This document shows, piece after piece, positions 52,521 through 61,346 of a DNA stretch of 64,000 nt. Position 1 is the first letter of the stretch; the number at the start of each line of letters is the position of its first letter. Source of the stretch: an uncultured Eubacteriales bacterium. GTDB taxonomy: Bacteria; Bacillota; Clostridia; Christensenellales; UMGS416. The stretch covers positions 62,001 to 126,000 of the forward strand of contig UQLW01000002.1 of assembly GCA_900542005.1 (NCBI GenBank), read 5' to 3'. The position numbers were made by a program, and so were the translations under genes. A model generated the notes under the pieces. That model worked only from the letters and a program-made list of their open reading frames with translations, made no database searches and was not told where the DNA came from.

Positions 52521-53624
52521 ATGACGCGTCGGGAACGGTTTGAAGCCATTATGAAACGCCAGCCGGTGGACCGTGTGCTGTATGACCTGGCCGGCACCGG
52601 GCAGACGCAGGTGGACGCCCCGGAGCTGACCGAGGCCCTCAAAGCACTCTTGGGCATAAAGGGGCCCTATACCGGCGGCTATGCAAAGTATGACGAACGC
52701 ATATTAGAGGCGCTGGACATCGATACCCGCAGGGTGGGCGAGCTCTTCGAGCCTGCCAGCCCCCTGATACGGGAAAGGGGCGGGCGCCGCTACGACTGCT
52801 GGGGCGTGGGCCGCGCATTTACCGGGCTCTACTGGGAGATCGTCGAGCATCCCCTGAAGGGCGCCACCCTGGAGGATCTAAAATCCTATCCCTGGCCCGA
52901 CGCGGCCAACGTCGATCCCGCGCTCTTTGCGCGTTACCGCCGCCAGGCGCAACAGCTCTATGAGGATACCGATTACATAGTGGTGGCGGAGCATCCCTGC
53001 TATGGCGTGATGGAGATCGGCTGCTGGATGATGGGCTTTGACGAGTATCTTTACAAGATGGCTGCCGAGCCGGAATTGATCGATTACTTCACCCAGCGGG
53101 TGCTGCGTTACCAGAAGGACATCATTGCCCGGTACTATGAGGCGGTGGGGCCCTATATCCACCTGACCACCAGCGGCGACGATTTCGGCACCCAGGAAAG
53201 CTCCTTTATCAGCCGGCGCATGTTCGATGAAATGATCGCCCCGGCCATGGCCGAGCGCATCCGCTATACCCGCCAATTCACCGACGGCTACTTTTTCCAC
53301 CACAGCTGCGGTTCCGTCTTTAACCTGATCCCTTCCCTGCTGGAAATCGGCGTCGATATCCTCAACCCGATCCAGCCCCTGGCCCGGAATATGGAGGCCG
53401 CCCGGCTGAAGGATGCCTATGGCGACCGGCTGACCTTCTGGGGCGGGATTGATACCCAGGAGCTTCTGGTCAAGGGCTCGCCCCGGGAGGTAGCCGCCCA
53501 GGTGCGCCGCACCATCGGCGACATGAAGGGCACCGGCTATGTGCTGGCGCCAGCCCACACCCTTCAGCGGGACGTGCCCGCCGCCAACGTCGTCGCAATC
53601 TACCGTCCCGACCTGATCGATTAA
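52521..53624 (+). CDS. Uroporphyrinogen decarboxylase (URO-D) family protein
   Basis: A 367-residue (beta/alpha)8-barrel protein of the URO-D superfamily. It opens MTRRERFEAIMKRQPVDRV, has the TSGDDFGTQESSFIS segment and HHSCGSVFNLIPSLLEIGVD with a His/Cys pair, then LTFWGGIDTQELL. The typical haem-pathway N-terminal arginines are not evident. This fits the group of methyltransferase-like or demethylation-linked URO-D paralogues in gut anaerobes. Start at 52521 after AGGAGGAG. No corrinoid protein gene lies next to it, so a methyl-transfer role is not shown. Confidence 0.85.
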   Translation: MTRRERFEAIMKRQPVDRVLYDLAGTGQTQVDAPELTEALKALLGIKGPYTGGYAKYDERILEALDIDTRRVGELFEPASPLIRERGGRRYDCWGVGRAFTGLYWEIVEHPLKGATLEDLKSYPWPDAANVDPALFARYRRQAQQLYEDTDYIVVAEHPCYGVMEIGCWMMGFDEYLYKMAAEPELIDYFTQRVLRYQKDIIARYYEAVGPYIHLTTSGDDFGTQESSFISRRMFDEMIAPAMAERIRYTRQFTDGYFFHHSCGSVFNLIPSLLEIGVDILNPIQPLARNMEAARLKDAYGDRLTFWGGIDTQELLVKGSPREVAAQVRRTIGDMKGTGYVLAPAHTLQRDVPAANVVAIYRPDLID

Positions 53625-53638
53625 CCCCTTGGCTCCAC

Positions 53639-53674
53639 CGCCCGGCGGCCGCAACGGCTGTCGGGCGTTTTTTC
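53639..53674 (+). terminator. Terminator after URO-D family gene
   Basis: CGCCCG and CGGGCG flank a GC-rich loop and are followed by six T. Confidence 0.7.
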
Positions 53675-53798
53675 TTTCAGCGGGCTTGGGCCTCTTTCCT
53701 CTTAGTTAGCTTTCAAACAAAGTAATCTCTCTCCATGGTATTTGGGCAAAAAGCGCCTATAATGGAAGGAAAGACAAACAGCAGAAAGGAGCCCCATT

Positions 53799-55529
53799 GT
53801 GATCCGGCGATTTCTCAAAAGGCACGGCTGGAAATACCTGCCCGGTATTTTCTTCCTGGTGCTGTGCAGCTACATCCAGACGCTGGCGCCCAAGGCGCTG
53901 GGCGAGGCCATCGACCTGCTGCGGCTGCCCGACCTGGACCGGGCGGCCATTTTTCAGCAGATCCGTTTCATCCTCTACATTGCCGTGGGCGTCTTTGCCA
54001 CCCGGTTTGCCTGGCGGTATTTCATCATCGGCAACGCGCGCACCATGGAATGCTTCATGCGGCGCGAGCTCTTCGCCCATCTGCAGCGGATGCCGGTGGA
54101 CTATTTCAACCATATCAAGACCGGCGACCTGATCGCCTACGCCATCAACGACGTGGGGGCGGTGCGGATGACCTTCGGGCCCGCGCTGGCCCAGACGGTC
54201 AACGCGGTAGGCACAGGGCTTTTTTCCATCCTGTCCATGGCGGGCAGCATTCATCCCCGGCTGACGCTGCTGGCGCTGGCGCCCATCCCCTTCGCCATCG
54301 CCGCCATTTTGCTCATCGGCAGCCAGGTGCGGCGCAAGTTCCGCCGGGTGCAGGAGCTTTTCGGCGATATCTCCGGCACCATTAACGAAAACATCAACGG
54401 CATGCGGGTGCTGAAGGCCTATGCCCAGGAGGACGCCCGCCTGAAGGCTTTCACCGTGCAAAGCGAGCAGATGCGCGACGCCAATCTGGATCTGACCGCC
54501 ACCTCCAGCCTGCTGAACCCGCTGATCCAGATCTTTTTCGGGCTCAGCGCCATGCTCAGCCTGATCTACGGCGGCATGCTGACCCAGTCGGGCGCCATCT
54601 CCGTGGGCGACTTTACCGCCTTCTTCTCCTACCTGACGCTAATGATGGCGCCGGTGATGGCCATTGGCCGGATTGTAAACCTGCTGCAGCGAGGCCTTGC
54701 CTCCATGCGCCGGCTGAATTCGCTCCTGGAGCAGCCGACCATCCCCCTGATGGAGGAGGGAGAAGCGGAGCCGCCCCTGCAGGGCAATCTCTCTGTCCGG
54801 CATCTGACCTTCTCCTATCCCAGGGGCGACCGCAACGTGCTGACCGACGTCAGCTTTGAGCTGCCCCAGGGGAAGCTGCTGGGCGTTACCGGCGTTACCG
54901 GCTCCGGCAAATCCACCCTGCTCTATCTGCTGCTCAAGTTCTACCGCGCGCCGGAAGGCACCATCTTCATCGATGGCAGGGATATCCGCGACCTGCCCGC
55001 CCGGGCGGTCCGCGAGCTGGTCGGCTACGTCCCCCAGGACGGCTTTCTCTTTAACACCACGGTGGAAGAAAACATCCGCTTCTTCAACCGGGCGCTGAGC
55101 TATGAGGAGCTGATCGCCGCCGCCCGGGACGCGGGCCTGGCCGGGGATGTGGAAGGCTTCCCCCAGGGCTATCAGACGCCCACCGGCGAACGGGGCAACC
55201 ACCTTTCCGGCGGCCAGCAGCAGCGCCTGGCCATCGCCCGCGCGCTGGCGCTGGACCCCCGGATCCTCATCCTCGATGATTCGCTCAGCGCCGTCGATAC
55301 CCAGACGGAGCATGCCATCCTCTCGCGGCTGCGGGAGCGGCTTAAGGGCCGTACGGCCATCATCGTGGCCCACCGGCTTTCCGCCCTGGAGCACTGCGAC
55401 GAAATCCTTGTGCTGGATGGGGGCCGCATAGCCGAAAGGGGCGACCATGCATCGCTGATCCGCCTGGACGGCCGGTATGCCCAGCTCTATCGCCAGCAGC
55501 ATGAGAGAAAGGAGGCCGCTCATGAATAA
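53799..55529 (+). CDS. Heterodimeric ABC exporter subunit A
   Basis: Half-transporter with six membrane helices (about 15-300) and an ATPase domain. Walker A is GVTGSGKST, signature LSGGQQQR is canonical, and Walker B reads ILILDDSLSAVD, with Asp where the catalytic Glu is expected, so this half holds the degenerate ATP site. It starts with GTG at 53799 after AAAGGAG; a -10 TATAAT lies at 53758-53763. The partner gene overlaps its end by 8 bases. Such pairs resemble BmrC/BmrD or TM287/288 multidrug exporters; substrate unknown. Confidence 0.92.
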   Translation: MIRRFLKRHGWKYLPGIFFLVLCSYIQTLAPKALGEAIDLLRLPDLDRAAIFQQIRFILYIAVGVFATRFAWRYFIIGNARTMECFMRRELFAHLQRMPVDYFNHIKTGDLIAYAINDVGAVRMTFGPALAQTVNAVGTGLFSILSMAGSIHPRLTLLALAPIPFAIAAILLIGSQVRRKFRRVQELFGDISGTINENINGMRVLKAYAQEDARLKAFTVQSEQMRDANLDLTATSSLLNPLIQIFFGLSAMLSLIYGGMLTQSGAISVGDFTAFFSYLTLMMAPVMAIGRIVNLLQRGLASMRRLNSLLEQPTIPLMEEGEAEPPLQGNLSVRHLTFSYPRGDRNVLTDVSFELPQGKLLGVTGVTGSGKSTLLYLLLKFYRAPEGTIFIDGRDIRDLPARAVRELVGYVPQDGFLFNTTVEENIRFFNRALSYEELIAAARDAGLAGDVEGFPQGYQTPTGERGNHLSGGQQQRLAIARALALDPRILILDDSLSAVDTQTEHAILSRLRERLKGRTAIIVAHRLSALEHCDEILVLDGGRIAERGDHASLIRLDGRYAQLYRQQHERKEAAHE

Positions 55530-57279
55530 ATCCAAGAAGAAGGCGCCCATCCTGCGGCTGGCCGCCCTCACCCGTCCCTATCTGGGCATCATCCTGCTGT
55601 GCATGGCCTGTGTGCTGCTCATCAACGGGGCCGAACTGCTCAAGCCCCTGGTGCTGGCCCAGGTCATCAACCGCTTCCTGGTGGAGGGAGCCGCCCCCCA
55701 CGGGCTTAATTCCATCTGGGGGATGGGGCTTGGCTACTTCCTCATCGTGCTGGCCGGCGGGCTGCTGTCCATCGCCCAGGTGCGGATGATTAACCGCGTG
55801 GGGCAGAACATCCTGCACTCGCTGCGGCTCAAGGTCTTCACGCACATTCACCACATGCCTCTGACCCGGCTGGATCATTACAATACCGGCCGGCTCATTA
55901 CCCGCGCCACCAACGACGTGGAAACCCTGAACGAATTCTATACGGACGTGCTTATCAACCTCTTCCGCGACGTATTCCTCCTGATCGGCATCGTGGGCAC
56001 CATGCTGGCGCTGGACTGGCGCCTGGCGCTGGCCGGCTTTGCCGTATTGCCTCTGACCATCCTGGTCACCGTGGCGGTACGCAAGCGGCTCAGGGAAAAT
56101 TTCGTGGTGATGAAGGCGCTGATCGCCCGGATTAACGGCTTCTTCGCGGAGAATATGGCCGGCATGAAGGTGGTTCAGGCCTTTAACCGCCAGAGGGAAA
56201 AAATGGGCGAATTCGACGAGCTCAACACCCAATACTTCAGATCCACCATGATCCAGGTGCTGATGAACTCGGTGCTGCGCCCGGTGATGGAGATCATCAA
56301 CTCGCTGGCTATCGCCCTGCTCATCTATTATGGCTATGCCCGCATCGCCGGCGGGCTTCTGGATATCGGCGTGCTGTATGCCTTCACCACCTACATCAAG
56401 CAGTTCTTCGAGCCCATCAACGATCTGGCTGAGAAATATACTACCATCTCCTCCGCGCTGGTATCCACCGACCGGATCTATGAGCTGCTGGACGACGCGG
56501 CCCAGGAAGCGCTGGACGAGGGCGCCTACCGCGGGCCCATCGGCGGCAAGGTTGAGTTCCGCGACGTATGGTTCGCCTACGAAGGCGAGGACTGGGTGCT
56601 CAAGGGCGTCAGCTTCGTGGTGGAAAAGGGGCAGAAGACGGCCTTTGTGGGGGCGACCGGCGCGGGGAAAACCACCATCATCAACCTCATCACCCATTTC
56701 TACCCCATTCAGAAGGGGCAGATCCTCATCGATGATATTCCCATCGAGCAATGGTCGCTGCGGGCCCTGCGGCAGGGCATCGCCGTTGTGCTACAGGATG
56801 TATTCCTCTTTACCGGCACCATCGCCGACAACATCCGCATTTCCTCGCCCATCAGCGATGAACAGGTTATGCAGGCGCTGAAGCGTTCCATGGCCGACGG
56901 CTTTGTCACCCGCCTGCCGGAAGGCATCCACGCCCCGGTCACCGAACGCGGCAGCACCTTCTCCTCCGGCGAGCGCCAGCTGCTCTCCTTTGCCCGGGCC
57001 ATCGCCCACGATCCGGCGATTTTGGTGCTGGATGAAGCCACCGCCAACATCGATACGCAGACTGAGCTGCTGATTCAACGCTCCATCGCCAGCATTTCCC
57101 AGGGCCGTACCAGCCTCTTTATCGCCCACCGGCTTTCCACCATCGCCGGGTGCGACCAGATCATCGTGCTCAAGGACGGGCAGATCGCCGAACGCGGCAC
57201 CCATGAAGCCCTCATGGCGGCCGGCGGCCTCTATGGACGGCTGTACACCGCCCAGTTCAGCAGTGAGCTGGGCGCATAG
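55522..57279 (+). CDS. Heterodimeric ABC exporter subunit B
   Basis: The partner half-transporter, 585 residues, with six helices and an ATPase domain. Walker A is GATGAGKTT and Walker B ILVLDEATANID keeps the catalytic Glu. The signature is altered to FSSGERQ instead of LSGGQ. Together with subunit A this gives one canonical and one degenerate site, as in asymmetric exporters. Start at the ATG 55522, inside the end of subunit A, with AAAGGAGG 7 bases upstream. Confidence 0.93.
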   Translation: MNKSKKKAPILRLAALTRPYLGIILLCMACVLLINGAELLKPLVLAQVINRFLVEGAAPHGLNSIWGMGLGYFLIVLAGGLLSIAQVRMINRVGQNILHSLRLKVFTHIHHMPLTRLDHYNTGRLITRATNDVETLNEFYTDVLINLFRDVFLLIGIVGTMLALDWRLALAGFAVLPLTILVTVAVRKRLRENFVVMKALIARINGFFAENMAGMKVVQAFNRQREKMGEFDELNTQYFRSTMIQVLMNSVLRPVMEIINSLAIALLIYYGYARIAGGLLDIGVLYAFTTYIKQFFEPINDLAEKYTTISSALVSTDRIYELLDDAAQEALDEGAYRGPIGGKVEFRDVWFAYEGEDWVLKGVSFVVEKGQKTAFVGATGAGKTTIINLITHFYPIQKGQILIDDIPIEQWSLRALRQGIAVVLQDVFLFTGTIADNIRISSPISDEQVMQALKRSMADGFVTRLPEGIHAPVTERGSTFSSGERQLLSFARAIAHDPAILVLDEATANIDTQTELLIQRSIASISQGRTSLFIAHRLSTIAGCDQIIVLKDGQIAERGTHEALMAAGGLYGRLYTAQFSSELGA

Positions 57280-57309
57280 CCCCCGGCTGCAACAAGTCAA
57301 AAATCCGCA

Positions 57310-57338
57310 TAGCCAAGGGCCCCCGCTTGCTGTACAAT
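57310..57338 (+). promoter_or_regulatory. Possible promoter for oxidoreductase operon
   Basis: TAGCCA (57310-57315), 17-base spacer, TACAAT (57333-57338), 30 bases before the start codon. Confidence 0.4.
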
Positions 57339-57368
57339 GGAAAAAAACCAAAGGAGGAAATTCTGCTC

Positions 57369-58418
57369 ATGATTAAGCTTGGTATCATCGGCTTCGGCGG
57401 CATGGCCCACTGGCATGCCGAGAACGCGCCCAAAACCGACGTGGTGCAGGTGGTCGCCGCCTATGATGTGGATCCCAGCCGCCTGACGGAGGCCATGGAA
57501 CGGGGCTGGCGGGCCTACGAGGACCTGGAAAGCTTCCTGACCGACGACGAAATCGACGTGGTGCTGGTCGCCACGCCCAACCATGTCCACCGCTATCTGG
57601 CCACCATGGCCATGCGCGCCGGCAAGCATGTGGTCTGTGAAAAGCCCGTTACCCTGTCGGTAGAGGATCTGGACGAGATGATCCGCGTATCCCGCGAAAC
57701 CGGGCGCATCTTCACCATCCACCAGAACCGCCGGTGGGATAAGGATTACCGCATCGCCCGGAAGGCCATCGAGACCGGGATGATCGGCCGCCCCATCTCC
57801 ATCGAGTCCCGCGTGGTCGGCTCCAACGGCATCCTCCACGGCTGGCGCTCCATCCGCGAGTACGGCGGCGGCATGGTCTACGACTGGGGCGTGCACATCA
57901 TTGACCAGATTCTGGACATGTACCCCGATAAAAAAATCACCAGCGTTTTCTGCCGGACCAATTCCATCTTCAACATGGACGTGGATGACTACGATAAAAT
58001 CGTCCTGACCTTTGAGGATGGCATGGTCGCTCAGCTGGAGGTCAATATGTACTCCATGGAGCCCATGCCCCGGTGGTATGTGGTGGGCGATGTGGGCACC
58101 CTGAAGATCGACGGCTGGGACTGCGCCGGGTGCGTTACCCAGTCGGCCGCCATGGCCAAAACCGTAGCTCCCGTTATCGTGCAGACGGAGGCCGGGCCCA
58201 CCCGCTCCATGGCTCCTCAGCCGGAGGAGACCAAAAAGCGCCTTCCCCTGCCCGAGGTAGAGACCTCCTGGCTCGATTTCTACCGCAACCTCAACGCTGT
58301 GGTCGAGGGCCGCGAGGAGCTGATCGTCAAGCCTGAGCAGGCCCGCCGCGTGCTGCGCGTCATTGAGATGTGCTTTGAATCGGCCAAGGGCAACTGCTGC
58401 GTCAGCTGCGAGCTATAA
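57369..58418 (+). CDS. Gfo/Idh/MocA family oxidoreductase
   Basis: NAD(P)-dependent sugar or inositol dehydrogenase family. The 349 residues start MIKLGIIGFGGMAHWHAE (dinucleotide-binding GxGxxA/G), have the active-site GKHVVCEKPV with the EKP lysine and the later GGGMVYDWGVHIIDQIL, containing the conserved D...H pair. Start at 57369, with AAGGAGG 13 bases upstream. The substrate cannot be assigned; pairs of such enzymes in glycan loci often convert unusual sugars. First gene of a MocA-HAD-MocA run. Confidence 0.92.
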   Translation: MIKLGIIGFGGMAHWHAENAPKTDVVQVVAAYDVDPSRLTEAMERGWRAYEDLESFLTDDEIDVVLVATPNHVHRYLATMAMRAGKHVVCEKPVTLSVEDLDEMIRVSRETGRIFTIHQNRRWDKDYRIARKAIETGMIGRPISIESRVVGSNGILHGWRSIREYGGGMVYDWGVHIIDQILDMYPDKKITSVFCRTNSIFNMDVDDYDKIVLTFEDGMVAQLEVNMYSMEPMPRWYVVGDVGTLKIDGWDCAGCVTQSAAMAKTVAPVIVQTEAGPTRSMAPQPEETKKRLPLPEVETSWLDFYRNLNAVVEGREELIVKPEQARRVLRVIEMCFESAKGNCCVSCEL

Positions 58419-58419
58419 A

Positions 58420-58458
58420 AAAAGGCCGGTTCGGGGCCCTGTCTCCGGCCGGCCTTCT
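58420..58458 (+). terminator. Intercistronic terminator/attenuator
   Basis: AAGGCCGG (58422-58429) and CCGGCCTT (58449-58456) pair around a 19-base loop; only a weak T-run follows. The HAD gene starts 15 bases later, so this probably lowers downstream expression. Confidence 0.5.
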
Positions 58459-58473
58459 TGTGCAGGAGGGAAT

Positions 58474-59151
58474 ATGATCCAGGCCGTACTGCTCGATATC
58501 GACGACACCCTGCTGGATTTTGGCCAGGCCTCCCGGCTTTCCATTCAGGAGGGCTTTGCCCGGCTGGGCCTTCCCTTTTCAGAGGACGTCATGGCCGTCT
58601 TCACCCAGGTGAACGACGAGCTCTGGCGGCGGCTGGAACGGGGCGAGCTCACCCGGGAGCGGCTATACTGCCTGCGGTGGACACAGATTTTCCAGCGGCT
58701 GGGGTTTTCAGCCGATGGTCCAGCCTTTGACGGCGCTTTCCGGCGGGATCTGGCGCGGCAGGTCTGCCCGGTGGAAGGGGCCCTTCCCCTGGTGCAGTAT
58801 CTATCGGCGCGCTATGTGCTGTGCGCCGCCAGCAACGGGCCCTATGGCCAGCAGCTGCGGCGCCTTGGGGACGCTGGTATGCTGCCCTATTTCCATCATC
58901 TCTTTATCTCGGAGCAGATCGGCTTTTCCAAGCCGGCCCGCGCCTTTTATGACCATTGCTTTGCCGCCCTTGCGCCCATCCAGCCCAGCGAGACCATCAT
59001 CGTGGGGGATTCGCTGACCGCCGATATTGCCGGCGGCCTCGCCTATGGAACCAGCGCCTGCTGGTTTAACCCAAAGGGCCTGGCCGCGCCGGACGGCTGC
59101 CGACCCGATTTTGAGATCGCCCGTTTGGACGAGCTTATGCATATCCTGTAG
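58474..59151 (+). CDS. HAD hydrolase, YjjG-like phosphatase
   Basis: A 225-residue HAD-superfamily phosphatase: motif I LLDIDDTLLDF (residues 6-16), cap helices, motif II CAASNGPYG, lysine region IGFSKPARAFYDHCF and motif IV IVGDSLTADIAGG. It belongs to the same YjjG-type group as the gene at 47453-48136 but is clearly diverged. AGGAGGG precedes the ATG at 58474. Between two Gfo/Idh/MocA genes it may dephosphorylate a sugar phosphate; this is inference. Confidence 0.88.
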   Translation: MIQAVLLDIDDTLLDFGQASRLSIQEGFARLGLPFSEDVMAVFTQVNDELWRRLERGELTRERLYCLRWTQIFQRLGFSADGPAFDGAFRRDLARQVCPVEGALPLVQYLSARYVLCAASNGPYGQQLRRLGDAGMLPYFHHLFISEQIGFSKPARAFYDHCFAALAPIQPSETIIVGDSLTADIAGGLAYGTSACWFNPKGLAAPDGCRPDFEIARLDELMHIL

Positions 59152-59190
59152 CGCCCAATCGTACGCGCTGCGATAAGAGGAGGAACAACC

Positions 59191-60219
59191 ATGGAACCGA
59201 TCCGCGTCGCCATCATTGGCGCCGGCGTGTGGGGACAGGTGCACGCCGGAATTTTCAGGGAGCATCCCTATGCCCAGCCCGTAGCCGTCTGCGACCTCAA
59301 CGCGGACAAGGCCCAGGCCGCCGCCGGGCGCTATGGCATCCCCGCCGTATACACCGACTACCAAAAAATGCTGGCCGAATGCCCCTGCGAGGCCGTATCC
59401 ATCGTCACGCCCGACTTTCTCCATGGCGACATCGCCGTGGCCTGCGCCGAGGCCGGGAAGCATATCCTCATCGAAAAGCCGCTGGCCACCACCATCGCCG
59501 ATGTGGATCGTATTCAAAGGGCGGTACAGGAAAACGGCGTCCGCGCCATGGTCGATCTGCATAACCGGTGGAACCCGCCCTTCAACACGGCCCGCGCCGC
59601 CGTAGAGGCCGGGGAGATCGGCCGCCCGCTCTCCGCCTATATCCGCCTGACCGATGTGAAATGGGTGGCCACAGACATGCTTTCCTGGAGCGCCCAGTCC
59701 TCCATCCTCTGGTTCCTGGGCAGCCATAGCATCGATACCCTGGCCTGGATGTTCGGCAGCCGGGTCAAGCGGGTCTATGCCGTCGCCACCCGGGGCGTCA
59801 TGGACGGGCTTGGCGTACCCACCGTGGATCAATATCTGACCACGCTGGAATTTGAAAACGGCTGCGTCGCCCAGATGGAGAACGGCTGGATCTCGCCCAA
59901 TGGGAACCCCAACGTCAACGACTTCAAATTCTCCCTGCTGGGCGAAAACGGCGCCATCCATATCAATCCCTCCAGCCACGATCTGATCCAGATGTATACC
60001 GATGAAAAGGTCACCGTGCCTGACGTGCTGGTGCAGAACCGCGTATTCGGCCGGGTCAAAGGCTTTTCCTATGAAAGCATCCGCGATTTCATCGACCGCC
60101 TTATCGACGGCGAGCCCTTCCGCGTAAGCCTGCAGGACGCCGCCGATGTCACCCGCGTGGTGCTGGCCATCATGGAATCGGCCAAGGCCCGGATGCCGGT
60201 CGATGTGAACTATGGATAA
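59191..60219 (+). CDS. Gfo/Idh/MocA family oxidoreductase, second
   Basis: A 342-residue NAD(P)-dependent dehydrogenase. VAIIGAGVWGQVHAGIF is the dinucleotide-binding loop, KHILIEKPLATT holds the catalytic EKP lysine, VDLHNRWNPPFN follows, and FLGSHSIDTLAWMFG supplies the conserved HxxD. It differs enough from the gene at 57369 to suggest another substrate. AGAGGAGG precedes the ATG. A strong terminator ends the run. Confidence 0.92.
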   Translation: MEPIRVAIIGAGVWGQVHAGIFREHPYAQPVAVCDLNADKAQAAAGRYGIPAVYTDYQKMLAECPCEAVSIVTPDFLHGDIAVACAEAGKHILIEKPLATTIADVDRIQRAVQENGVRAMVDLHNRWNPPFNTARAAVEAGEIGRPLSAYIRLTDVKWVATDMLSWSAQSSILWFLGSHSIDTLAWMFGSRVKRVYAVATRGVMDGLGVPTVDQYLTTLEFENGCVAQMENGWISPNGNPNVNDFKFSLLGENGAIHINPSSHDLIQMYTDEKVTVPDVLVQNRVFGRVKGFSYESIRDFIDRLIDGEPFRVSLQDAADVTRVVLAIMESAKARMPVDVNYG

Positions 60220-60352
60220 GCCGTCATTGGCCGCGGGCGTGGCAGGCGGCGCCGGCATAAGTACCCTGGCCCAGGCCCTCGCGCAGGGCGCGCCGCCCGG
60301 CCCTTCTGAAGGGGCATAAAATATCCCACCCTAAGGCCACGACGCGCAAAAG

Positions 60353-60390
60353 CAACGCTCCCGGCAGCTTTCTCCGCCGGGAGCGTTTTT
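60353..60390 (+). terminator. Terminator after oxidoreductase run
   Basis: AACGCTCCCGGC and GCCGGGAGCGTT form a 12-bp stem with a short loop, followed by a T-run. The convergent gene begins its stop at 60399. Confidence 0.88.
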
Positions 60391-60398
60391 GACGTTTT

Positions 60399-61346
60399 TT
60401 ATGCTCTGTCCCAGGCCGCCGCAGCCCGGGCTATGGCTTCCATATGACGGCCGTCCGTGCCGCAGCAGCCGCCCAGCACGGTGATCCCCTTATCCCGTTT
60501 CAGCCGCAGCATATCCTGGGCCAGCTGCTCCGGCTCCGCCGTTTTCAGCTCCGCCGCGCCGTCCAGCTGGTCGTAATCCAGGGCCGAGGTGTTGGCCTGG
60601 ACGCCCCGAAACCGGGCGGCAACCCGCTCTGTCCGGTTTACCGGCTGGTCAAGGGCTTCGTATACGATCGAGGGATGCACGCAGTTGGCCATATAAAGCA
60701 CTGGAGGCGTTTCTGTCCCCTGGTCGATGCAAGCGATGGCCTTATCGATGGGCGTACCGTCCACCAGCGTACCCGAACGGCAAATGGTAAAGCTGATGAT
60801 GTAGGGCAGGCCCGTCTCAGCCATGGCGCGCGCCATGCCCAGGGCCTCCGGTAAGGTGGGCATGATGCCGGCAAAAAGCAAATCCAGGCCAGCCCGGGCC
60901 AGCGCCTGGGCCTGCCAGCGATGCAGGCGAAGCGCCGCGTCCGCCCCCAGGCAGCCCTCACCCGTATAGGCGTCCCCCCGGCAGCCCATCAGCCCGCCCA
61001 CCAGCATGGGCGTCTTGATCTGCTGCCGCACCGAGCAAAGCAGCGCCCCATTGCGGGAAAGGAGGCCCTCATCCAGGCCGGCCTGATCCATCCGCTCCCG
61101 GTTGGCCCGCCGGGTGGGCGTGGTTGCCAGAAAGGGCAGCCCGTACCGCTGGGCAATGGAGGCATACTCGCTCCACAGGCTGGCCAGCGCCTGCCGGCCC
61201 CGGGGATCATCCGCCAGCGGCGCCATCGCCGCCGGGCCGTCTATGTGCATCCCCCATTCCCGCTTGAGCCGCTGGCCCAGCGCGCCCTCCATCAGCACGG
61301 TGGGGCTTTGCCTCAGCACCTGCTTTACTACGTCCTTAGGCGTCAC
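60399..61346 (-). CDS. Homocysteine S-methyltransferase family protein
   Basis: A 315-residue zinc-dependent methyltransferase barrel. The zinc ligands are present: the first Cys in MANCVHPSIV (about 217-226) and the pair in VLGGCCGTD near residue 295. MEGALGQRLKREWG at the N-terminus and PTLPEALGMARAMAETGLP are family-like. It may methylate homocysteine from S-methylmethionine or another donor; no methionine-pathway neighbour confirms this. It overlaps the stop of trmO by 4 bases (ATGA). Confidence 0.88.
   Translation of the reverse strand: MTPKDVVKQVLRQSPTVLMEGALGQRLKREWGMHIDGPAAMAPLADDPRGRQALASLWSEYASIAQRYGLPFLATTPTRRANRERMDQAGLDEGLLSRNGALLCSVRQQIKTPMLVGGLMGCRGDAYTGEGCLGADAALRLHRWQAQALARAGLDLLFAGIMPTLPEALGMARAMAETGLPYIISFTICRSGTLVDGTPIDKAIACIDQGTETPPVLYMANCVHPSIVYEALDQPVNRTERVAARFRGVQANTSALDYDQLDGAAELKTAEPEQLAQDMLRLKRDKGITVLGGCCGTDGRHMEAIARAAAAWDRA

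Noticed and set aside
60212..60319. 35-codon frame starting in the stop of the second Gfo/Idh/MocA gene
   Set aside because: No independent ribosome site, Ala/Gly/Pro-rich sequence with no fold signal, and no sign of conservation; likely chance in GC-rich DNA.
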